Position numbers and translations under genes: made by a program. The notes beneath the pieces are model-generated. The model saw only the letters and a list, made by a program, of their open reading frames with translations, searched no databases and was not told where the DNA came from. Shown here piece by piece: positions 17,736 to 24,900 of a stretch of DNA of 45,213 bases. The first letter of the stretch is position 1. Each line of letters starts with the position of its first letter. Source of the DNA: a virus; the IMG/VR virus record IMGVR_UViG_3300029319_000026, positions 23,523 to 68,735 of that record. One strand, 5' to 3'.

Positions 17736-17990
17736 ATGTCAAAGCTACAAGTTAATGATATTGTAAATAAGGACGACGACGGTAGTGTTGGGTTTTCTAA
17801 AGGTATCGTCGTAACTGGTGTTGCTACTGCCACTACTTTTGATGGAAACCTTAATGCAACTCAGTTAGCATCAGGGACAATTCCGGATGCAAGATTTCCA
17901 GCAGCATTACCTGCACTTGATGGTTCTGCACTAACAAACCTAAATATTCCTGCAGGTTTTGACGAACTTGATGCTGCACTGTTTAACTAA
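17736..17990 (+). CDS. Short anchor protein with TGVATATTF module (84 aa)
   Basis: The start MSKLQVNDIVNKDDDG is followed by IVVTGVATATTFDGN, the shared anchor module of this array (also at 28415, 32838 and inside 29205). The tail LPALDGSALTNLNIPAG ends in the short hydrophobic FDELDAALFN. The DNA encoding the module (17808-17845) is identical over 38 nt to 28487-28524. At 84 residues it is little more than the module itself, so it may be a minimal connector between the virion and the small beta protein encoded next. A degenerate late box (ACTAAATA, 17986-17993) spans its stop. A remnant of a longer fibre is the alternative. Confidence 0.78.
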   Translation: MSKLQVNDIVNKDDDGSVGFSKGIVVTGVATATTFDGNLNATQLASGTIPDARFPAALPALDGSALTNLNIPAGFDELDAALFN

Positions 17991-18010
17991 ATAACTAAAA
18001 ACATATACCA

Positions 18011-18412
18011 ATGGGACTCAAAAGAACTAAATTACTGGGAATACAGTCAGTAACGGGAATTAATACCGTTGGTATTCTGACAGTTGGAGTTACTCAAACT
18101 GCTGGTGGTGTTGGTATTGCATCAACCACATATCTTCGTGGTGTTGTAATGCATAATACTGGATCTGCAACGGCAACATCATCACTTTACATCTATCCAA
18201 ATGGAGCAAATGATGTATCTGTTGGACAGACTGCATATAGACTAGCAAGAGTTGACCTTGATTCAAACGAAACTTTCTTCTACGAGATGAATTACCCTTT
18301 GGTATTGGTTGACGGAGAAAAAATTGTTGTAGAAGTTACTGCACCTGCATCTGGAGGAACAGGTATTGGTAGTGCTATCAACTACCAAATCCTTGGTGAT
18401 ACTGCTATTTGA
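18011..18412 (+). CDS. Small beta-rich virion protein, paralog of the 34835 product (133 aa)
   Basis: The sequence MGLKRTKLLGIQSVTGINTVGILTV aligns along its whole length with the 133-aa product at 34835. Shared segments are GILTVGVT.TA.GVG(I/V)AST, the Met-His-Asn-Thr-Gly strand, N-E-T-.F-(Y/F)-E, YPLV and (T/P)-SGGTGIGSA-NF/Y. The length is the same and residues are conserved throughout. The strand pattern suggests a beta-sandwich. In both places it follows a short anchor protein ending in a hydrophobic tail and precedes a large adhesin-type gene (here Gly-rich). No enzymatic motif is present. It may form a joint or collar in the fibre (inference). Confidence 0.8.
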   Translation: MGLKRTKLLGIQSVTGINTVGILTVGVTQTAGGVGIASTTYLRGVVMHNTGSATATSSLYIYPNGANDVSVGQTAYRLARVDLDSNETFFYEMNYPLVLVDGEKIVVEVTAPASGGTGIGSAINYQILGDTAI

Positions 18413-18423
18413 GGTAAGTAGAT

Positions 18424-20541
18424 ATGGGATCAAAAAGTACGAACAACAATAAACCAAATATTACCAAGACAGACGGACATCTTATTGAGTATTTTTCTGA
18501 TACTTTTTCAAGAGGTAGTCATGCTGGACAACCAACTGTGACTGAATCTCAAGGTATAGATGCAACGGGTGGTTTTATAAGTGTGTATGAGGATCCGACA
18601 ACTTCGGGAGTTTATTACAAATCTCATACATTTACAGGTTCTGGCACATTTACCGTTAATAGTCTTAACGACGGTTCTAACCAAATTGAGTATGTTGTCG
18701 TCGGAGGTGGCGGTGGTGGTGGTGGATATAATGTTTCTTCTCCTAATCCCAGTTATTGGGTTGGCAACAAAGGAACTGCCAGTAATTTTGATGATGGTGG
18801 TCCAAATCCAATACAAAGTGCTGGTGGTGGAGGCGGTGGTGTCTATTCTAGACCCATATCTGCTTCAGGAAACACTGGAGATTTTGGACCTATAGCACCA
18901 GGTGGTTCTGGTGGAGGTGGTGCAGGACAACCACCAAACCTTGATGACGATGGTGGTACTGGAACTGCTAATCAAGGTTATAATGGTGGTAGAGGATATT
19001 ATGATCCTACAAATATGTGGAGAGGTGCTGGTGGTGGAGGAGCTGGTGGTGTTGGTGAAAATGGTGGTCCACAATCTACTACTGGTTGGTCTCTACCTGC
19101 TAATAATGGTGTCGGCGGAAATGGAGTATATACAAGAATAATAAATGGTGGATTAACTGGTCTTGCTGGTGGTGGATCTGCTGGTGGTAGAAGCGCTGCA
19201 GAAGGTGCTGGTTTAGAGAATGATCGGCTACCAGGCGGAACTTTTGGTGGTGGATATGGAGGTTCTAATATAAGAGGTGGTGATGCTTCTGCACACTCAG
19301 GTAGTGGTGGTGGAGGAGGAGATAGTGGTGGAGCAGGTTCTGGAGGCGGAGGTGCTGGTGGATATAGAAGTTCTGTTGTAGGAGAATCCAGTGGTGGAGG
19401 AGGATCTGCAGAATCTAAATTTACAGTTGCTGCAAATACTTCATATAATATAATTATTGGTAGTGGTGGATCTGGAACTCTTGGATATAACAGTCCCAGT
19501 ACACATCTTCAACCAAGGAACTCAGCGTCAGTTCCTGGAGATTATGCTGGAGGAGGAGGAAATGGTGCTAGTGGTGTTGTTGTCGTTAGATACCCAGTAC
19601 CATCATTAACAAGTAACAATTCATATAAAGCATCTGGAGGTCAAGTTTATCAATGGGTTGCTCCCAATGCTAGTGCTATTGGTGATGGAACTCAGTCAAT
19701 AACTGTTCATGTTTTTACTGAGACAGGAGGTAGTTTTGTCACTCCAGGAACTTTTAATGAAACCATAGAATACTTGATTATCGGTGGCGGTGGTGGAGGT
19801 GGAGTTGGTGGCAGTGCTGAAGGTTCTGGGGGTGGAGGTGCTGGTGGTTTCTTAACTGGAACACTACCTGTAGTTGGATCTCAAAATTTTACTATTAATG
19901 TTGGTGGTGGTGGTCTTGGAGGAACTCCTACTGTTAAAGCTACAAATGGCGGATATTCTGCTGTGGGAAGTGCTCTGACTGCTTGGGGTGGTGGTCGTGG
20001 TGGTTCTGGGTTCGATCAAACAGATAGTGCTGGATCTCCCGGTGGATCTGGTGGTGGGCAAGGATATTCCCCAAATCCAGGAGTTGTAACAGCTCCACTT
20101 GATACAAATCAAGGAAATCCTGGTGGACTTTATGATCCCTCCACTTATATGGGAGGTGGTGGTGGAGGTGCTGGAGGTGCTGGTGGTAATAATGGTCATG
20201 GTGGAACTGCTAAACAATTCCCAGTAACTTTCCAAAACCCAAATGCTATGGAGTTTGCAAAGGGATATCCTGGACCAGGTGGAACAGATTTTTGGGTTTG
20301 TGGTGGTGGAGGCGGTGGTGCATATAATCAAACATATACCTCTGAATTAGGTCGTGGTGGTGGACCCGGTGGTCCTTTTGGTGGTGCTGGGGATGGAGGT
20401 TTATCTGGAGGAACAACTTTGCATGTTAGCAATTGCACTCCAGGTAGAAGATACAGTGGAAGTGGTGGAGGAGGATCTTCATATAATGTTCCAGGAATGA
20501 CTGGTGGTTCTGGTATTGTTCTTATAGCTTATCCAAGTTAA
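18424..20541 (+). CDS. Gly-rich adhesin candidate with two Gly-rich domains (705 aa)
   Basis: The N-terminal 80 residues (MGSKSTNNNKPN..., FSDTFSRG) are non-repetitive. Two copies of a Gly-rich fibre domain follow. The first begins near residue 70 with GSGTFTVNSLNDGSNQIEYVVVGGGGGGGG and the second near residue 435 with TPGTFNETIEYLIIGGGGGGG. Each ends in a strand such as GASGVVVVRYP or GSGIVLIAYP. Long runs of Gly alternating with Ser, Ala and Asn suit polyglycine-II-type packing, as known for the gp38 adhesin of Salmonella phage S16. It has no own late promoter and sits behind the 84-aa and 133-aa genes. Likely a receptor-binding tip, with no chemistry assigned. Confidence 0.8.
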   Translation: MGSKSTNNNKPNITKTDGHLIEYFSDTFSRGSHAGQPTVTESQGIDATGGFISVYEDPTTSGVYYKSHTFTGSGTFTVNSLNDGSNQIEYVVVGGGGGGGGYNVSSPNPSYWVGNKGTASNFDDGGPNPIQSAGGGGGGVYSRPISASGNTGDFGPIAPGGSGGGGAGQPPNLDDDGGTGTANQGYNGGRGYYDPTNMWRGAGGGGAGGVGENGGPQSTTGWSLPANNGVGGNGVYTRIINGGLTGLAGGGSAGGRSAAEGAGLENDRLPGGTFGGGYGGSNIRGGDASAHSGSGGGGGDSGGAGSGGGGAGGYRSSVVGESSGGGGSAESKFTVAANTSYNIIIGSGGSGTLGYNSPSTHLQPRNSASVPGDYAGGGGNGASGVVVVRYPVPSLTSNNSYKASGGQVYQWVAPNASAIGDGTQSITVHVFTETGGSFVTPGTFNETIEYLIIGGGGGGGVGGSAEGSGGGGAGGFLTGTLPVVGSQNFTINVGGGGLGGTPTVKATNGGYSAVGSALTAWGGGRGGSGFDQTDSAGSPGGSGGGQGYSPNPGVVTAPLDTNQGNPGGLYDPSTYMGGGGGGAGGAGGNNGHGGTAKQFPVTFQNPNAMEFAKGYPGPGGTDFWVCGGGGGGAYNQTYTSELGRGGGPGGPFGGAGDGGLSGGTTLHVSNCTPGRRYSGSGGGGSSYNVPGMTGGSGIVLIAYPS

Positions 20542-20547
20542 TAAATA
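20540..20547 (+). promoter_or_regulatory. Late promoter AATAAATA overlapping a stop codon
   Basis: It overlaps the TAA (20539-20541) of the Gly-rich gene and ends 28 nt before the 148-aa gene. Confidence 0.65.
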
Positions 20548-20575
20548 ATAAAATATCAGAGGTATATAATTATCG

Positions 20576-21022
20576 ATGGCTCATTTTGCTAAACTGGATG
20601 AAAATAATATTGTTACCCAAGTCATTGTCGTTGGTAACTCAGATATTATTGATGCTCATGGAGTAGAAACAGAAAGTATTGGAGTTGCTTTTTGTCAAAG
20701 ACTCGTCGGTGCTGATACCAACTGGAAACAGACCTCATATAATAGCAATATGAGAGGCAACTATGCAGGTATTGGTTTTACTTACATGGAGAATGTTGCT
20801 ACTCTGGGTGTTGGTTCTACTGACATCTTTATCAGTCAGCAACCATATGCTTCTTGGACGATTAGCACTGCAGTAGCACACTGGGAAGCACCTATCGTTC
20901 AACCTACACTGACTGATGAGCAGATTGAATCGGGTTGTTATTATTCTTGGGATGAAGATGCATATCAAGAAGATAGTTCAGATCCTAAAACTGTTGGTTG
21001 GGTTCTAATTAATCCCGAATAA
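20576..21022 (+). CDS. Conserved marine-phage protein starting MAHFAKLD (148 aa)
   Basis: The start MAHFAKLDENNIVTQVIVV, the central WKQTSYNSNMRGNYAGIGFTY and the closing WEAPI...YYSWDED are, from memory, the signature of a widespread small protein of T4-like cyanophages and pelagiphages found among tail-fibre genes. The order is a beta hairpin, a FC-containing strand, the invariant WKQTSYN, then a Trp-rich C-terminus. The function is not established; a fibre cap or attachment-related protein is often assumed from context. It has its own late promoter and is followed by another, so it forms a single-gene unit between two adhesin cassettes. Confidence 0.8.
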   Translation: MAHFAKLDENNIVTQVIVVGNSDIIDAHGVETESIGVAFCQRLVGADTNWKQTSYNSNMRGNYAGIGFTYMENVATLGVGSTDIFISQQPYASWTISTAVAHWEAPIVQPTLTDEQIESGCYYSWDEDAYQEDSSDPKTVGWVLINPE

Positions 21023-21025
21023 ATA
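21018..21025 (+). promoter_or_regulatory. Late promoter AATAAATA containing the upstream stop codon
   Basis: The TAA (21020-21022) of the 148-aa gene lies inside the octamer; the ATG of the next gene is 19 nt downstream, after the leader ACTAGAAAG. Confidence 0.75.
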
Positions 21026-21044
21026 ACTAGAAAGTAGTATAAAG

Positions 21045-21923
21045 ATGTCCCAGTTATACGTTGATAACATCAAAAACAGGACAGGGGGTGCTATTGGTGC
21101 CCCTAGTGGTGCCGTTGTAACTGGTATTCTAACCGCAACTAATGTATCGGTATCTAATTCTATCACTGCGGGTGGAGAAGTAAAAGTTGGTGACGATGAT
21201 GGAACTAAAGCAAAAAGTATAAAACTAGGTGATGACGATGATCTAACTCTTTATTATGATGGAAGACAAGGTTATGTAACTTCATATATTGAGTCTGATC
21301 AGATGATTATCAGACCAAAGTCTACCCCAAGTGATACATATATTGATATGATTCATGGTGGATCTGTCAGACTTTTCCATGGAAGCAATACCAGACTTTC
21401 AACCTCTGCCACTGGTGTGGGTATTAGTGGAGAATTTTCTGTTAGTGGAAATACAGAACTCACTGGTACTGGATCTCTGAAAGTTCCTGTTGGTACAACA
21501 GCACAGAGACCAACTCCTACTGCTGGTATGTTCAGATACAACAGCACCGAAGGAAAGTTTGAAGGATATACCACAGAGTGGGGAGAGATTGGTGGTGGAG
21601 GGGGTCTTACAACAGCAGCACACGTTGCTAACAATGCTGTTGTAACATTAGACCTCACCGCAGCACAAGATCATAAAGTAACAGCAACTGGTATTTGTAC
21701 GATTACAGTAACTGGAGGAACTGAAGCAGATTCTCATACTGTAAGACTCATTAACTCTGGTATTGCAACTGTTGGATTCAGTACATATTTCTTATTCCCA
21801 TCAGGATCTACACCAAGTTTACCAGAAGCAGATGGTTCAATTAGTCTTCTTTCATTCACGGTAAATAGAGTAGGGGCAGCAGGAACGCAACTCCTGACAG
21901 GTGCTTCACTGAACTATAGCTGA
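21045..21923 (+). CDS. Tail-fibre-like protein (292 aa), partner of the second LamG gene
   Basis: The N-terminus MSQLYVDNIKNRTGG with GAVVTGILTATN is a variant of the anchor module. Residues about 65-120 (SIKLGDDDDLTLYYDGRQG, MIIRPKS) and 160-195 (PTAGMFRYNSTEGKFEGYTTEWGEIGGG) are frequent cyanophage fibre units. The C-terminal 100 residues (VVTLDLTAAQDHKVTATGICTIT, FSTYFLFPSG, LNYS) are homologous to the end of the protein at 10777, including a 35-nt identical DNA block. As there, a giant LamG gene follows within 14 nt. I infer that the C-terminal module is the docking point for the LamG protein. Confidence 0.82.
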   Translation: MSQLYVDNIKNRTGGAIGAPSGAVVTGILTATNVSVSNSITAGGEVKVGDDDGTKAKSIKLGDDDDLTLYYDGRQGYVTSYIESDQMIIRPKSTPSDTYIDMIHGGSVRLFHGSNTRLSTSATGVGISGEFSVSGNTELTGTGSLKVPVGTTAQRPTPTAGMFRYNSTEGKFEGYTTEWGEIGGGGGLTTAAHVANNAVVTLDLTAAQDHKVTATGICTITVTGGTEADSHTVRLINSGIATVGFSTYFLFPSGSTPSLPEADGSISLLSFTVNRVGAAGTQLLTGASLNYS

Positions 21924-21936
21924 GGAGATTAGGTAA

Positions 21937-24900
21937 ATGGGAGTAGCAATTCCTCAGGTTATTGCAGAAGATAGAGCATCTGGTGCTCAGATTATTGATG
22001 GTAGTTTGAAGTTTGATAATATTAAATTTCAACATCTTACAAAAACATTTAGTAATGAGGGTAATAGACAATCTTGGACTTGGAGTGGTTGGGTTAAACA
22101 AAGTTCATTAAGTCAATCTCGTCAAGTTTTATTCGGTGCTTCTGGTGGCAATAATGATACAGATTTACTTGAATTTGGATTTGACACCAACGGACTTTAC
22201 GCTACAGTATATACTAGTGCGACTCTTACTACTACACGTTTTAGAGATCCAAGTGCATGGATGCACTACTTTGTAAAGTATGATGGCACAGAAATTAAAT
22301 GGTTTGTTAATGGAGTTGAAGCTCATACTTGGTCGCAGTATAGTGGAAATTTAGGCATTAATGGTATTTGGATACATGATATTGGTAAAGGTACTGCTAC
22401 TGGTGCTAGGCATTTTGATGGGAGTCTATCCAATGTATATTTCATAGATGGTCATGCACTTGGTCCAGAATATTTTGGATTCACTGACCCACTCACAAAT
22501 ACTTGGAGACCTAAAAAACTAGAATTTCCTAAGAGATCTTTCACTAATCCAAGATGGTATTCTTCTGCAACTTTATATAATAGTGTTGCTGATGTAGTTG
22601 CTAACGCTACAGATCGTGGAAATGGTGGTGTAACTGTAACTAATGAGTATTGCTATCTAGTATTCAATGATGGTGGATATGCTCATAATGGTGGTGAGGT
22701 ACAATCACCCGATTATCCAGTATGGTCTGATGTTCCATCTTTTTCTGGAACAACTAGAGTTTTTTACTATGATAGCAATGATGCCGATAATTGGGTTAAC
22801 GCCTCATCATATAGTTCAGCTGCTACTGAATGGAATAAATGGAGATATTCAAATTCAGCTACAAAACCTGATTTTCTAGCATACAGAATATCTCCATATA
22901 TGGGTATTGAAAATGGAAACATGTTGGTATTCTGTGCTAATGCCTCCATTGATAATCCCACACTTGCTGGAACATTAGCATCAATAACTCTTCCAACATT
23001 TGATACAAACTCTTTCCACTTTCAAAATGCTGCAGTAGATACTTGGTATACTGGTGGTAATTCATTCTATCTTCCTTTTGATGGAAACTCACCCGTTGGA
23101 GAAGATAAGTTTAATAACGGAAATGACTGGACACCAGTAAACTTTGGTGGTTCTAATACTATTGAAAAAGCAACAGGGGCACTACCTATTCTTAACACTA
23201 TTAGTGGTGGTAAGATTGCTACTGTTGGAGTAAGAACTGATGCAACTGTTGCTGCTGGTGTAGGAACTTGTGTTCTTGCAGTTCCAATGGCTGGACCAAT
23301 GCCAGGTAATTACACTGATGTAAGCAATCAAATTGATAGTAGGAGTTCAGTAAAAACTGTTACCGCAGACGATAATGCTGATTTCTCAACAGATACTAGT
23401 GTTTTCTACAGTGGTAGTTTTAAATTTGATGGAACAAGTGATAAAGTATCAATAGTTGATCATGATGAATTAGATGGATTTGGAGACTTTACCATTGAAA
23501 TGTGGTGGTATTGTAGCACCCTTAATAGTGGAGAGTATTTGTTAGCTAAAGGTAATTCATATATGCCTTATATGATCTACAATAGTGGATTAGATGTATT
23601 AGAATTTTTTGCTTCATCTGATGGATCTCCTACTACCGGATGGGATATTGCAAATGGTGCTAGTTTTGGTAGTAGCATCCCTATGCTTAATAAGTGGAAT
23701 CATATTGCTGTTACTAGAGAGGGAAGCACTGGTAGGTTATTTTTGAATGGAGTTCAAACTGATACCTTTACTAGTTCATTACCATTAATGACTAGTGGAG
23801 ATAATGTTACTGTATTTGCAGATAGTACTGGAGGTGCTGCACCAATTGGATATGCTCAGGATCTTAGAATTTATAATGGAGTAGCAAAATACACCAGTGA
23901 CTTCATCCCTGCTTCTACTAATCCGGATATTCTCCCAGATACTCCATCAGGTGTAAGTGGTGGTTCTAAACTTGCTAAGATTACTGATGGTGCTGTGAGT
24001 TTTGGTGGAACTACATCACTTGATTATTTGACCATTCCTTGGTCTTCTGATTTTAATTTAGGAACATCTGAATTCACTATTGAATTTTTTGTTAATTTCC
24101 AAGATGATGCAACTACATCAACATTACTATCTTGGGGTACAGACATTGATAATAGATTTGATATAGGATGCCAATCTGCAAATCAACTCCGCTTGCTTGC
24201 TAGATCTAGTGGAAATACCCTTATTTTTGGTAGTACACCAATAGGTCCTAAAAAATGGTATCATGTTGCTGTAGTTGGATATTCTGACATAGGTGGCGGA
24301 TCAACTGCTATTGCTTTATATGTAAATGGAGAAAGAAGATTTATAGCCACTGGTGCATTAGATACATATGCAATGCCAACTGATACTAGTGGTTATGGTA
24401 TAGAAATTGGAAGAAGAAGATATGCATCATCAGTAACTGATTATTTTGGAGGATTTATAAGCAACCTAAGAATTGTAAAAGGATCTGCAATTTATCCATA
24501 TCAAATGAATATAACAGTTCCAACAGAATCACTTACAAATGTAACCAATACAAAACTTCTGTGTTGTCAGTCAGTTGATGAGCAACAGAACAATTTCATT
24601 AGAATGTTTAGATCTGACAATCTCTACACTACAAGAGCAGATATTCTTTCTAATGCAACTGAGATTTTTGGTGGTGAAACTTTAACTGATGAATATTGGT
24701 ATATTGTCCCACATGGAACAGAACCAATTGAAGGAACCAGTGGACCCAATATGGTATTCAGCACTGATGCAGGATGGACTACAAATAGTAGATTTTACTG
24801 GCGTGATGGTTTATCATGGACTCAAACTGCAGGTGGATATGGCAATCAAGATTATTCAACTGCAGGAGGTGCTGGCACTGGATTTAGTTATCAAAATGGT

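Noticed and set aside
17986-17993. ACTAAATA before the 18011 gene as a full late promoter
   Set aside because: It lacks the ATAAATA core, although the leader after it is of the usual type. It may be a decayed or weak promoter, so it is not listed as a feature.
18424-20541. Collagen-like Gly-X-Y domain as substrate for the prolyl hydroxylase
   Set aside because: The Gly-rich runs are not in regular triplets and have few prolines in the needed position, so a collagen-like substrate is not supported by the sequence.
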